From Nitrobacter sp039808345 (GTDB lineage: Bacteria; Pseudomonadota; Alphaproteobacteria; Rhizobiales; Xanthobacteraceae): a stretch of DNA of 64,000 nt. Where the stretch lies: NCBI RefSeq assembly GCF_047824785.1, contig NZ_CP181167.1, positions 3,658,001-3,722,000 of the forward strand, in the 5' to 3' direction. Under the pieces are notes generated by a model that saw only the letters and a list, made by a program, of their open reading frames with translations, was not told the origin of the DNA and made no database searches. Below are positions 1 through 8,831 of the stretch, one piece after another (the first letter of the stretch is position 1; every line of letters starts with the position of its first letter). A program made the translations under genes and the position numbers.

Positions 1-2
1 AG

Positions 3-1178
3 CGCCAAATCGACCAGCTTCGGGCCTCCATCAAGGAATTCGGCTTCACCAATCCGATACTCATTGACCCCGAAGGCCACATCATCGCGGGCCATGGCCG
101 CCTCCAGGCAGCTCGTGCCATGGGGATTGCCGAGGTCCCGACGATCGCCCTCGCCGGCTTATCCGAGCCTCAGAAGCGCGCGCTACGAATCGCCGACAAC
201 AAGATCGCCCTCAATGCTGGCTGGGATCTGGAAATCCTGCAGCAAGAACTGGGCGAGCTCGCTTCAATCGATGTCGATATTGATCCCACACTGACCGGCT
301 TCTCGACCGGCGAGATCGACGTCATCCTCGCGTCAGCTCCCGATCCCGACGATGAGGTGATCCCTCCGGTTTTGGCGGCGCCAAGAACCAAGCTCGGCGA
401 TATCTGGATTCTCGGCGAGCATCGGGTGGGATGTGGCGACAGCCGCGATGCCGAATTCTTGCAGCGGGTCATCGGCGACAAAAAACGCGTCGATGCGGCT
501 TTCCTCGATCCTCCCTACAATGTGCGGATCGGGGGACATGCAGTGTCTGCCGGAAGCCATCGCGAGTTCGCGATGGCTTCCGGCGAGATGAACGAAGCCG
601 AGTTCCGGTCCTTCCTGGCTGATACGCTGGGCGCCGCGGCGTCTGTCTCGCGCGACGGCGCGGTCCACTTCGTCTGCATGGACTGGCGGCACATGGACAG
701 CGTCTCGGCGGTCGGCGCCACCGTCTATGGCGCGTGTCTAAACCTCTGCGTCTGGAACAAGTCCAATGCAGGGATGGGATCGCTTTACCGATCCAAGCAC
801 GAACTGGTTTTTGTCTATCGCGTGGGAATGCCCCCCCATCTCAATATGGTCGAACTCGGCAAACACGGCCGCAACCGCACCAATGTGTGGGATTACGCCT
901 CGGTAAACTCCATGCGAGGCAGCCGACGGGAGGATCTTGCCCTCCATCCGACGGTCAAGCCGACAGGGCTTGTTGCCGACGCCCTCAAGGATGTCACACG
1001 GCACGGCGATCTCGTGCTTGATCTTTTTCTCGGCTCCGGAACGACGCTCATCGCCGCCGAGCGAACCGGGCGGTGCTTTCGTGGGCTCGACATCGATCCG
1101 GCCTATGTCGATGTTGCGATCGAACGCTGGTCAGCGCGGACGGGCCTCGCGCCGCGTCTGGAGAAGCCTGCATCATGA
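3..1178 (+). CDS. ParB-domain DNA methyltransferase (5' end outside window)
   Basis: Adenine/cytosine-N4-type DNA methyltransferase with an N-terminal ParB/sulfiredoxin-like domain; the reading frame is open from base 3, so the true start lies before the window. The visible N-terminus has the ParB-type motif GHIIAGHGRLQAA (about residues 26-38 of the visible part). The catalytic motif DPPYN sits near base 510 and the SAM-binding motif LFLGSGTT near base 1023. Motif IV before motif I is the order of the beta class. Such ParB-methyltransferase fusions are common in alphaproteobacterial prophages and GTA-like clusters next to DUF5681 genes, as here: the TGA overlaps the next ATG (ATGA). The target sequence cannot be read from the protein. 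No cognate endonuclease is visible, so it is probably an orphan methylase. Confidence 0.9.
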   Translation, partial: RQIDQLRASIKEFGFTNPILIDPEGHIIAGHGRLQAARAMGIAEVPTIALAGLSEPQKRALRIADNKIALNAGWDLEILQQELGELASIDVDIDPTLTGFSTGEIDVILASAPDPDDEVIPPVLAAPRTKLGDIWILGEHRVGCGDSRDAEFLQRVIGDKKRVDAAFLDPPYNVRIGGHAVSAGSHREFAMASGEMNEAEFRSFLADTLGAAASVSRDGAVHFVCMDWRHMDSVSAVGATVYGACLNLCVWNKSNAGMGSLYRSKHELVFVYRVGMPPHLNMVELGKHGRNRTNVWDYASVNSMRGSRREDLALHPTVKPTGLVADALKDVTRHGDLVLDLFLGSGTTLIAAERTGRCFRGLDIDPAYVDVAIERWSARTGLAPRLEKPAS

Positions 1179-1738
1179 ACAAGAAGTCATCCTCCCGGAA
1201 ATCTCCGAATCCCGGCTGGTTTCCGAAGGGGCGCAGCGGCAATCTCAAAGGCCGCCCAACCTCCTCTCGTTCAAAGGCCTCGGCGTTCGAGGTCTTGATA
1301 GAAAAGACCCTCACAGTAGACGGCCAAGGGGGCATCCGCAAGATCACCGTGGAGGAAGCACTTCAGCAGCGGACCTATCAGGATGCACTGGCTGGCAAAC
1401 GCATGGCCATGCGCGAGGTCGTAAAATGGATCATCAAGCGAGAGGCTTGGCTGGAAAAGAATGCCCCAAGGCCTTCCCGGCAGGTGATCTGGCGTGACAC
1501 TGAGCACGACCCCGACAATGCGGATGCCGCCCTGCTGCTTCTCGGGATCACGACTCGGAACCCCGACCGCGCTGAGATTTGCGGCCGCGCACAGCTTCTC
1601 CTCGAGCCATGGGCTGTTCAGGCGGCGCTGCGCCGCAGGCGGGGTGGCCAACGCCTGACCGACAAGGAGTGTGATGAGATCCGACGCTGCACGCGCGATC
1701 CAAAAAGTCTGCGCTGGCCGCGGGGGACCGGCGAATGA
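1175..1738 (+). CDS. DUF5681 domain protein, first copy
   Basis: A 187-residue protein of the DUF5681 family, whose function is unknown. The start at 1175 is chosen because its ATG overlaps the TGA of the methyltransferase (ATGA), indicating translational coupling; an upstream GTG start in the same frame would lie deep inside the methylase gene. The N-terminus has the family hallmark NPGWFPKGRSGN, a basic glycine-rich motif that also appears in the next gene. A second basic cluster (RRRRGGQR) lies near the C-terminus. DUF5681 proteins usually sit beside phage terminases and ParB-methylases in Rhizobiales, so a DNA-binding or packaging-related role is possible, but that is only inference from context. 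Confidence 0.85.
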   Translation: MNKKSSSRKSPNPGWFPKGRSGNLKGRPTSSRSKASAFEVLIEKTLTVDGQGGIRKITVEEALQQRTYQDALAGKRMAMREVVKWIIKREAWLEKNAPRPSRQVIWRDTEHDPDNADAALLLLGITTRNPDRAEICGRAQLLLEPWAVQAALRRRRGGQRLTDKECDEIRRCTRDPKSLRWPRGTGE

Positions 1739-2301
1739 CGTCAGGCGGTCCATCGGATGACACGGAGGAGAATTTTGTCGGGTATCGCCGACCGCCGCGG
1801 ACCACGCGCTTTGCCAAAGGCAAGAGTGGCAATCCGGCAGGCCGTCCCCGCGGCCGCCACCGGGAAGCTCCCTATCAGAGCGTGCTAGGCCGGATGGTGA
1901 CCATCCGGGAGGGTGGAACCACGCGCCGTGTCACGGCGGCCGAGGCGTTTCTGCTCCAGCTCGCAAAGCGCGGGGTCGAAGGCGACGGAGCCGCAGCCCG
2001 TGCATCGCTTTCCCTCATCGAGGAATCCAGGTTTCGGCAAGTTGCCCTCGCTCCTCTGCACATCAGCTGGAAAGGCGCGGATCCCGGGAGCGTCACCTCT
2101 GCATTGGAGCCGCTGCGAATGGCCAGGATACTCGACCCATACCGCTCGACCGCGCGGATCGTCCTGGAACCATGGCTCGTCGAGGCCGCGCTTGCCCGTC
2201 TCCCGCAGCCACTCAGTCCCGCCGATCAACAGGTCATCGTGAAGGCCACCCGCACCCCGCACAAGGTGCGATGGCCGGCATGGTGGAGCGAGCACCCGTA
2301 A
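1735..2301 (+). CDS. DUF5681 domain protein, second copy
   Basis: A 188-residue paralogue of the preceding gene. It carries the same N-terminal signature (FAKGKSGNPAGRPRGR) and the same general layout: a central region with LLQLAKRGVEGDGAAARA and a C-terminal proline/tryptophan-containing tail. Its ATG again overlaps the upstream stop (ATGA), so methylase and both DUF5681 genes form one tightly coupled unit. The two DUF5681 proteins are clearly diverged, so they are not a recent duplication. Function unknown. The unit ends about 90 bp before the left end of an IS3 element, and whatever followed it originally may have been displaced. Confidence 0.85.
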   Translation: MTSGGPSDDTEENFVGYRRPPRTTRFAKGKSGNPAGRPRGRHREAPYQSVLGRMVTIREGGTTRRVTAAEAFLLQLAKRGVEGDGAAARASLSLIEESRFRQVALAPLHISWKGADPGSVTSALEPLRMARILDPYRSTARIVLEPWLVEAALARLPQPLSPADQQVIVKATRTPHKVRWPAWWSEHP

Positions 2302-2418
2302 ATTCCCAATCGAGCTTTGCTAAGATCCATCCCTTTTGCGTCAACCTTGTCCGTCGTCAGAACATTTGGCGCAGATGGCTGCCTGATTTAGCGGAGTGTC
2401 GGCCTCTGGTTGGTGATG

Positions 2419-3399
2419 TTAAGCGGCGAGCTTGCGGTGTTGCAAGCGCCTGAATTGGATTGTCTGTCGTTTGATCCTTTCGCGTTGTTCGATGATGGCA
2501 GAGGCCCTACCGAAGTAGGCGTCGGCCGGCGTGACGTTGCCGAGACTCTCGTGATAGCGGCGATGATTGTAATGTTCGACGAAGGCCTCGATCTGGTGTT
2601 CGAGATCGCCCGGCAGGAAGTAGTTTTCCAGCAGGATGCGGTTCTTGAGCGTCTGGTGCCAGCGCTCGATCTTGCCCTGGGTCTGCGGGTGAAGCGGCGC
2701 TCCGCGAACATGACTCATACCGTTGGCGCCGATCCATTCAGCGAGTTCGGCCGCGATGTAAGACGGCCCGTTGTCGCTGAGCAGCTTTGGCTTGTGCAGC
2801 ACCCTGGCGCTGTCGCAGCCTGATGCCGTGAGCGCCAGTTCCAGTGTGTCGGTGACATCCTCGGCCCGCATGGTCGTGCACAGCTTCCAGGCGATGATAT
2901 AGCGGGAGAAGTCGTCGAGCACGGTCGACAGATAGACCCAGCCCCAGCCGATGATCTTGAAGTAAGTGAAGTCGGTCTGCCACATCTCGTTGGGCCGCTT
3001 CGTCTTGTCCTTGAACTCGTCGGCAGCCTTGATCACCACGAATGCCGGGCTGGTGATGAGATCGTGGGCCTTGAGCAGGCGATAGACGGTGGCTTCCGAG
3101 ACGAAGTAGCGCTTCTCGTCGGTGAATCGCACCGCCAATTCGCGCGGCGACAGCTCGGATTGCTCCAGCGCCAATTCGATGATCTGAGCCTGGATATTGT
3201 CGCCGATGCGGTTCCAGACCCGGCTCGGCCGGGAAGGACGATCCTCCAACGCTTCGGGCCCGCCTTTAAGGTAGCGGTCATACCAGCGGTAGAAGGTGCG
3301 CTGGGCAATGCCGAGCTGATCGAGCGTCTTCTTCGCGGGAAGATGCGACTGCTCAATCATCCTGATGATCTCGAGCTTCTCGGATGCGGGGTATCTCAT
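2419..3399 (-). CDS. IS3-family transposase OrfB
   Basis: DDE transposase of 326 residues. An N-terminal HTH region (residues about 1-60) precedes the rve integrase core. The catalytic triad can be seen as D in MWQTDFTY, D in LLSDNGPS and E in GKIERWHQ, followed by the IS3-typical HYNHRRYHESLG. Its start overlaps the stop of orfA by 4 bp (ATGA, 3396-3399), so it could be made as a separate protein by coupling or as an OrfAB fusion by frameshifting. Length is normal for the family. Confidence 0.93.
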   Translation of the reverse strand: MRYPASEKLEIIRMIEQSHLPAKKTLDQLGIAQRTFYRWYDRYLKGGPEALEDRPSRPSRVWNRIGDNIQAQIIELALEQSELSPRELAVRFTDEKRYFVSEATVYRLLKAHDLITSPAFVVIKAADEFKDKTKRPNEMWQTDFTYFKIIGWGWVYLSTVLDDFSRYIIAWKLCTTMRAEDVTDTLELALTASGCDSARVLHKPKLLSDNGPSYIAAELAEWIGANGMSHVRGAPLHPQTQGKIERWHQTLKNRILLENYFLPGDLEHQIEAFVEHYNHRRYHESLGNVTPADAYFGRASAIIEQRERIKRQTIQFRRLQHRKLAA

Positions 3400-3770
3400 T
3401 CGTCGTCGCCCCCATCCGCGATCATGCCTTTTTTGAGCAGACGGTTCTCCAGCATCAGATCGGCAACCGCCTCTTTCAAGGCACGGGTCTCACGGCGCAG
3501 GTCCTGAACTTCACCGGTCGTCGCAGCACGAGCCGTGTCGCCAGCCAGCCGCCGTTTGCCAGCTTCCAGGAATTCCTTCGACCAGGTGTAGTAGAGGCTC
3601 TGGGCTATCCCCTCCTTGCGGCACAGCTCGGCGATGCCGTCTTGGCCCCGAAGCCCATCCAGCACGATCCGGATTTTGTCCTCTGATGAAAAGTGCCGCC
3701 GCGTCGCACGGCGGATATCTTTGACTACGTGTTCGGCGGAGCGTTTGCCGCCAGTCGACTTCGTGCTCAT
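3396..3770 (-). CDS. IS3-family transposase OrfA (HTH)
   Basis: A 124-residue DNA-binding subunit. The HTH lies around DGIAELCRKEGIAQSLYY and is followed by a leucine-zipper-like coiled coil (LRRETRALKEAVADLMLENRLLKK) as in other IS3 OrfA proteins; it recognises the terminal repeats and pairs with OrfB. The gene lies about 37 bp inside the right end of the element. Confidence 0.92.
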   Translation of the reverse strand: MSTKSTGGKRSAEHVVKDIRRATRRHFSSEDKIRIVLDGLRGQDGIAELCRKEGIAQSLYYTWSKEFLEAGKRRLAGDTARAATTGEVQDLRRETRALKEAVADLMLENRLLKKGMIADGGDDE

Positions 3771-3960
3771 GTTCGTTCCTTCGTCTGCGACGAGAACCGA
3801 ACACTCCTTAGATCACACCATCAATTCTGTGCCATAGGCGCTGATCCCGGACAGCCGATTTCTACCATCCCGTCCCCTATGAACTCTTGTTATCTGCACA
3901 TCGGCAGCGAGGAGCTGATCGACATGCGATGTTGCTCGTCGGGGCCTATGCGTTGTTTGT

Positions 3961-4122
3961 CTAATTTCCAATGATGAAGCCGGCAAAGTACCAAGCTCCG
4001 GCCGCGAGAAGACTGTCCGCGGCGATAACGGCAATCAGAAGCCATCCCGAGTTGCCGCGTTCGAAAGTGGTTCGAGCAAGTGGAAAAGCCAGAACGGTCC
4101 TGCGGACATGGTAGATCAACAT
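3961..4122 (-). CDS. small putative membrane protein
   Basis: A possible 53-residue protein starting MLIYHVRRTV with one clear hydrophobic segment (WLLIAVIAADSLLAAGAWYFAGFII) at its C-terminal end. The upstream in-frame ATG at 4176 would give 71 residues; neither start has a convincing ribosome-binding site. No family recognised. It stands alone between the IS3 element and the Fis-type HTH gene. It may be a real single-pass membrane peptide or a chance ORF. Confidence 0.35.
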   Translation of the reverse strand: MLIYHVRRTVLAFPLARTTFERGNSGWLLIAVIAADSLLAAGAWYFAGFIIGN

Positions 4123-4351
4123 GAGAAACTCACAAGTTTGCCTGTTAAAGACAGGCAGCCAATTGACTGCAATCAACGCGGCACATTTATTACTCCGCTT
4201 GTCTCGCTACATGACCGACTAGAGGCGTTCTCAAGGAGCGGTCTCAGTGGGAAGCGCGGGCGCAGTGGCGCGATAAGCCGGTGAAGGGAATGTGCGCGGA
4301 AAGCCGAAGGCTGGCATTTAACGCAACTGAAAGATCGTAGCGGCTAACCAG

Positions 4352-4621
4352 CTACTGGTTTGTGAAATAGTCGAGGTGAACCGGAGCAGGAATGTCCAAG
4401 CCGTTGGCTTCATATTCATTGATCTTGTTGCGCAATGTCCGAACCGCAATGTCGAGTGTCTTTGCTGCCCGCGTCCGATTGCCATTGCAAGAACGCAGCG
4501 TCGCGATAATGAGATCGCGTTCCACTTCAGCAACTGTTTGTCCAATCAGTAGAGTAATCAGTCCCGCTTCGCTGACTAAAGCGTTTGGAACAGCTCCATT
4601 CTCCCAAATCCAACCGATCAA
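4352..4621 (-). CDS. stand-alone Fis-type HTH protein (FlbD-like C-terminal domain)
   Basis: An 89-residue protein consisting almost only of a Fis-family helix-turn-helix, the C-terminal DNA-binding domain of NtrC-type sigma-54 activators. The segments VAEVERDLIIATL, GNRTRAAKTLDIAVRTL and RNKINEYEANG match the FlbD flagellar regulator of alphaproteobacteria especially well. The receiver and AAA+ domains are absent, so it is either a remnant of a flbD-like gene or a small Fis-only regulator that could compete for FlbD sites. A flagellin remnant lies 9 kb away (13.3 kb), which fits decayed flagellar DNA. No obvious partner gene next to it. Confidence 0.6.
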   Translation of the reverse strand: MIGWIWENGAVPNALVSEAGLITLLIGQTVAEVERDLIIATLRSCNGNRTRAAKTLDIAVRTLRNKINEYEANGLDIPAPVHLDYFTNQ

Positions 4622-5209
4622 TATTTTCCACCTTCCATGATCGAATCAAACTTGATTCCTTGATGCGCTAGGATTGTGACGACAGGCGGGCATCTTTTAC
4701 TAGGCTTTGCGCAAGTTGCGCAGTTCCGCCAACGTCTTTCTGATGGATCGTAGCCAACGCCGGGTCGATGTTTGCGCCATCATTTATAGTGGTATCGTGC
4801 GATACACGCCTGTGCGCTGCAACCACCCGCAAGTGCGTTCTAGCGAGAATGCAACCGGTGAGCGTTTGTCATGCTTTGTCTCCCCGACCAAAGTACAATG
4901 ATCGACAATCGAGAACTAAGAAACAACGAACAAAAGTATTTGCTGACCGGTTAAACAACCGTGTCGCTCGCTTTACAACTAGAAGATGCCATCAGGTTCG
5001 GACAATCTTTCAAAGAGCTCTGGAAAAGAAACGATGGCGCACGATGGTCTGTGCTGCGCCTGAACCGATGAAGCAACGATATCACGCCATAGATAGAAAC
5101 CATGTCGACCTTCTGGAGTTATGGAGGTCGAGCCGCCGATCGATTCATGGGAAGTCAAGCGTGCTCGCAATCGACTCAATTGACCAGCTACGCAGCTTAG
5201 GGAGCGCAA
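4622..5209. other. gap without a recognisable gene
   Basis: About 590 bp of somewhat lower GC than the surroundings. Several short ORFs run through it on both strands, but none has family-like sequence or a good ribosome-binding site. I see no tRNA, repeat or strong terminator. Confidence 0.4.
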
Positions 5210-5446
5210 ATGCCTAATCTTGATCCGCTCGAAGCTATTGCTGCTTCCGAACTTGCTTCTGCGTCCCTGTTCGCTTCGCTAGTTCCGGCGTTGATAGATT
5301 CCGGTGCTTTGTCTTCGCTCGGCGCTCGTGAGATTTACGAAAATGCTCTCCTCATGCTCGAAACGCGTCAGGGCAGCGAACCTGGCATGCAACGTGTCTA
5401 TGAAGCCGCACGCGGTATCATCGAAGCGCGTTTGCGCCGGCAATAA
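5210..5446 (+). CDS. hypothetical 78-residue protein
   Basis: A small protein with a helical, hydrophobic N-terminal half (ASELASASLFASLVPALID) and a C-terminal part that looks like an amphipathic helix (YEAARGIIEARLRRQ). The start is supported by a GGGAG ribosome-binding site 8 bp upstream of the ATG. No recognised family. Coding character (codon-position GC bias) looks genuine. It is monocistronic, followed by a 500-bp gap. Confidence 0.6.
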   Translation: MPNLDPLEAIAASELASASLFASLVPALIDSGALSSLGAREIYENALLMLETRQGSEPGMQRVYEAARGIIEARLRRQ

Positions 5447-5961
5447 AACCTTTTTTGCCGGGGAAGTAGTTGTAGTGATCCGCGTGTTTTAACGACAAAC
5501 GGTCTGTTTGTCAGTTTTCCAAGAACAAAAGTCGACCTTGCAATTGGATGCCCGCATTTTGCTTGTCAACGGCACCTGCCGGAATCCACGTGAGTTTCGC
5601 TAAGTCTCTGTGACTAACTCCACCTATTCATCATTCCTGAACATCGCGACGGATTGGTTTCACTGAGGGCGGGGGCATTCCGGCTGCCGGGTTCCCACGA
5701 GCTTCGCCAGTGGGTCCTCAACGGCGTATTCGCACCTCGACGCTTTCATCAACGATTCAATCTACACGGCAGTCCCTGGCAGCATTCAACTCAAAACGTT
5801 CTGCGAGAGAATGTTAGTTGTCATCATGTCGTCGCAAAAACGCCCCTGCCGTTAACTAATCCAGCGCCGCGCAATCGCGCATTTCGTTCGGTATCGTCGC
5901 CCGGGGGGACCTCGATGGGGCGCGTGCCATGGGGAAACTATCGACTATCAGGAGAATATAG
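5447..5961. other. gap before the RTX gene
   Basis: About 515 bp with no convincing gene. It should hold the promoter of the secreted RTX-type protein; only the ribosome-binding site AGGAGA just before 5962 can be pointed to. Confidence 0.4.
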
Positions 5962-7974
5962 ATGGCAGCCATTCCTCTCAGTTGGAATGACCCGATGTTT
6001 AGCAGCGTTACCAGTTCCGGCTCTGTTACCTTGAAGAATGGGGGGACACTTTCGGATAGGAGTATCACTGATACCGGCAGCGCCGCATCCGTAGTAGGCC
6101 TTGGCTCGTTCACTCTCGACGGAGTCCGTATCAATTCAGCCGAAGGCGTTCGCATCGGAGGTGGCGGCGATATCGTCATCAACAATTCGTACATTGAGAC
6201 AACGGGAAAGCCGGGCGATCACGCGGACGGCATTCAAGCCTATGCCCCTGGTAGCACCGGAAATGTCACGATCACCAATACCACCATCGTATCCCACAAT
6301 AGTAATGCCACCGCGGGGATGTTCGTTGCCGATGACTATAATGGAACGTTCACGTTCAACAACGTGGTGTTTCAAGGTGGTCCATTCGGCTTGCGCCTCA
6401 ACGCGGATGACAAGGACCTCTCAGTCGCGCTCAAGGATGTCTATTTTGTGGGACCGTTCCAGTACGATCCGATCCTATTTCAGGAAGTGAATGCGGACAT
6501 AAACATCACCCAATGGGATAATGTGCGTTACGCAACGATCGTGAACGGTGAACTCGTTCCGGGTGCTCTTATTTCGCCGCCCTTTCCGGTGGTTGGTGGT
6601 GCGACGGCGCCTACGCCCGCACCTGCGCCGACGCCGGATACGACACTAGCTGCGCCCCATATCGCTTCCTACTCGACCGACAGCGGGAAAGTCGGCGACG
6701 GAATTACCAACGACAACACCTTGACGCTGACGGGCTCAGCTCCTGCCAATACTACCGTGAATGTGTACGATGGCGCGAGCAAGGTAGGCACGGCGCAGGT
6801 GAACAGCAGCGGCCAGTGGAGCGTGACCACATCGGCACTGAGTGACGGCTTTCATAAGCTGACGGCGACGGATACTAACTCAGTCGGTAAGACCAGTGCG
6901 GCCTCGGAAGCCCTCTCCGTTACAATCGACACTTATGCGCCTACCGCACCAAAGATGGGAATCTACTCGACGAGCGGCGTTGCGGTCAGCGGCACGACAG
7001 CGAATAACGATATTATCCTGAAAGGGACCGCTGAAGCATCTACCACGGTCAAGGTTTTCGACGGTGGTAACCAGATCGGTACCGCTACAACAAACAGCAG
7101 CGGTGCCTGGAGCTTTGAGGCGACCGATCTGGCCAATGGCGGTCACAACTTTACCTCCAAGGCAATGGACGCCGCCGGCAATACCAGCTCTGCCTCCGCA
7201 GCCAGCGGGATATCGGTGTCAGCGCCAACGACAGCGCCAACGACAACTTCTGGTAAAATAATCGAGTCGGCTGGTGCGACAAGTCTCGTTGAGAGCGGTG
7301 ACAAATATTATCTCAACAGTAGCAGCGGATCGGGCCCCTCGCTGAAGATTAATGGTGTGGCTTTTGTGGACGGGACAGATGGCACCTGGGCGCCAATTGG
7401 TGCGGAGAAGACGACGACGGGCTATCAGGTTGCCTGGAAGGAGGCGAGCACCGGTCTGTACACGGCCTGGAACACCGACAACAACGGCAACTACGTCTCC
7501 CATGTCAGTACCCTGACCGGCTCCACGTCGGGCGGCGTCGTCTCGGGTACGAGCTCTGGCCTTAAATCGCTTGAGACGAGCTTCCATCAGGATCTCAACG
7601 GTGACGGGCAGATCGGTGCTTCCAGTGCAGCTGCGCCGACCGTTCCTACTTCGGGCCAGACCATAGTAGGCTCGACCGGAAACGACACTTTAAAGAGCAC
7701 GACTGGCGACGACTTCCTCGTTGGCAACGGCGGCGATGATACATTTGTGTTTGCCGATAATTTTGGCAATGACACCATCAAAGACTTCGATGCAGTCGGA
7801 TGGAGACACGATACGATCGAGTTCAGCAAAAGCGTGTTCGATGATTTTGCAAGTGTGCAGTCACACGCGAGCCAGGTTGGTCAGGATGTTGTCATTTCCA
7901 CTGGCAGCAATTCGCTAACGCTGAAGAATGCCACTCTGAGCGGTCTCGATCATTATGACTTTCACTTCGCGTAA
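5962..7974 (+). CDS. secreted modular beta-helix / Ig-like / RTX protein
   Basis: A 670-residue extracellular protein. Residues about 1-210 form a right-handed parallel beta-helix-like region (repeats such as GGGDIVINNSYIETTG and GNVTITNTTIVSHN). A proline linker (TPAPAPTPD) leads to two bacterial Ig-like repeats (about 232-325 and 327-421), both with the pattern GTA...NSSGxWS. Residues about 430-555 resemble the W-rich C-terminal domain of cyanobacterial and proteobacterial exoproteins, with a calcium-loop-like DLNGDGQIG. The C-terminus has RTX nonapeptides (GSTGNDTLKSTTGDDFLVG, GNGGDDTF). It has no N-terminal signal peptide, as expected for type I secretion through the C-terminal RTX region. 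AGGAGA upstream supports the start. No T1SS genes are nearby, so export would use a transporter encoded elsewhere. It may act on or bind polysaccharide; the substrate is unknown. Confidence 0.85.
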   Translation: MAAIPLSWNDPMFSSVTSSGSVTLKNGGTLSDRSITDTGSAASVVGLGSFTLDGVRINSAEGVRIGGGGDIVINNSYIETTGKPGDHADGIQAYAPGSTGNVTITNTTIVSHNSNATAGMFVADDYNGTFTFNNVVFQGGPFGLRLNADDKDLSVALKDVYFVGPFQYDPILFQEVNADINITQWDNVRYATIVNGELVPGALISPPFPVVGGATAPTPAPAPTPDTTLAAPHIASYSTDSGKVGDGITNDNTLTLTGSAPANTTVNVYDGASKVGTAQVNSSGQWSVTTSALSDGFHKLTATDTNSVGKTSAASEALSVTIDTYAPTAPKMGIYSTSGVAVSGTTANNDIILKGTAEASTTVKVFDGGNQIGTATTNSSGAWSFEATDLANGGHNFTSKAMDAAGNTSSASAASGISVSAPTTAPTTTSGKIIESAGATSLVESGDKYYLNSSSGSGPSLKINGVAFVDGTDGTWAPIGAEKTTTGYQVAWKEASTGLYTAWNTDNNGNYVSHVSTLTGSTSGGVVSGTSSGLKSLETSFHQDLNGDGQIGASSAAAPTVPTSGQTIVGSTGNDTLKSTTGDDFLVGNGGDDTFVFADNFGNDTIKDFDAVGWRHDTIEFSKSVFDDFASVQSHASQVGQDVVISTGSNSLTLKNATLSGLDHYDFHFA

Positions 7975-8168
7975 GCGACGGATGATCTTAAACCGCTCGC
8001 GGTGAACGACAGCGTGCACATTGGAACGCGAGTTGCGTATCATTCACGCCCTTCGTTTAACTTTGCGTACACGGCTGAGTCCCGGCGCCGCTTCGGCGGC
8101 GTCGGCCAAGGCAAAATTCCAACTTAGAAGTCACGGCGCGGGAAGCACATCGCATAGATTTCCGCAGC

Positions 8169-8768
8169 ATGGCCTGCAACATCCTAAGACCGGAGACGTC
8201 GCACATCGCGAAGCACACAGAAGTATTTGACTATCGAAACGAGCAATGGCAGGCGATCGATGATTTCTATGAAGTCTCGAGCCTTGGGCGCGTCGCCAGG
8301 ATAGGTGGGCGCCTCCTTCACAGGCGGATGAATGACTTTGGGTATTTTGTTGTACGCCTGAGCTCACCTCGGAGAATCGAGGAGGTGCATCGGCTGGTTG
8401 CATTGGCATTTGTCCCTAATCCCACCGCATTCCCGGCAGCAATCCACGTCAATGGCAACCCGACGGACAACCGCCCGGTTAATCTTAAATGGTGCAGCTC
8501 TGAGTCCTATACTTTTACTCGCTCGCTCCGGCCAGGACGCAAATTCCCACAACTGACGGCACATAGCGGACTTGGAGGGAAAATTGATGACACGGCGGAT
8601 AGATGCAGGTCTGCGGGTTGTGAACGGGTCTCTCGAACAATTTCACCGGTCGTAAGAGAATACATCCTCCGCTGCAGGCATTGCAGCCACAGATGGTCTG
8701 ACAAGGTTCAGATCGCGATAGGGGAAACCGCCTCAGTCGTCTGCCCTAGCTGCGGCACGCGAAACTGA
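8169..8768 (+). CDS. NUMOD4/HNH homing-type endonuclease with zinc-ribbon tail
   Basis: A 199-residue putative DNA endonuclease. A NUMOD4 motif (EQWQAIDDFYEVSSLGRV, residues about 24-42) precedes an HNH core with HRLVALAFVPNP, HVNGNPTDNRPVNL and KWCS (about 75-115). The C-terminal third carries cysteine pairs (CRSAGC, CRHC, CPSCG) suggesting a zinc ribbon, which is not a standard part of phage HNH nucleases. Its TGA stop at 8766-8768 coincides with the first bases of the following IS3 element, so the gene may have been trimmed and closed by that insertion. Probably a phage-derived or selfish nuclease. Confidence 0.8.
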   Translation: MACNILRPETSHIAKHTEVFDYRNEQWQAIDDFYEVSSLGRVARIGGRLLHRRMNDFGYFVVRLSSPRRIEEVHRLVALAFVPNPTAFPAAIHVNGNPTDNRPVNLKWCSSESYTFTRSLRPGRKFPQLTAHSGLGGKIDDTADRCRSAGCERVSRTISPVVREYILRCRHCSHRWSDKVQIAIGETASVVCPSCGTRN

Positions 8769-8831
8769 GGTGGTGCCGGTTTCTGAGACAGGGGCATAAG
8801 GTGGATCGCCCGATGAAAAGGACGATCCGGT

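Larger units (their letters stand above)
2393..3807 (-). mobile_element. IS3-family element with both ORFs
   Basis: Insertion sequence of about 1.4 kb holding orfA and orfB on the minus strand. The ends form imperfect inverted repeats: GGAGTGTCGGCCTCTGG at the left (from 2393) against the complement of the right end (ending near 3807), GGAGTGTTCGGTTCTCG. I could not settle a clean target-site duplication. Both ORFs are uninterrupted, so the copy may be active. Confidence 0.8.

Noticed and set aside
4768..5217. Open frames in the 4.6-5.2 kb gap
   Set aside because: Basic, low-complexity translations without ribosome-binding sites or family resemblance; overlapping frames on both strands look equally (un)likely.
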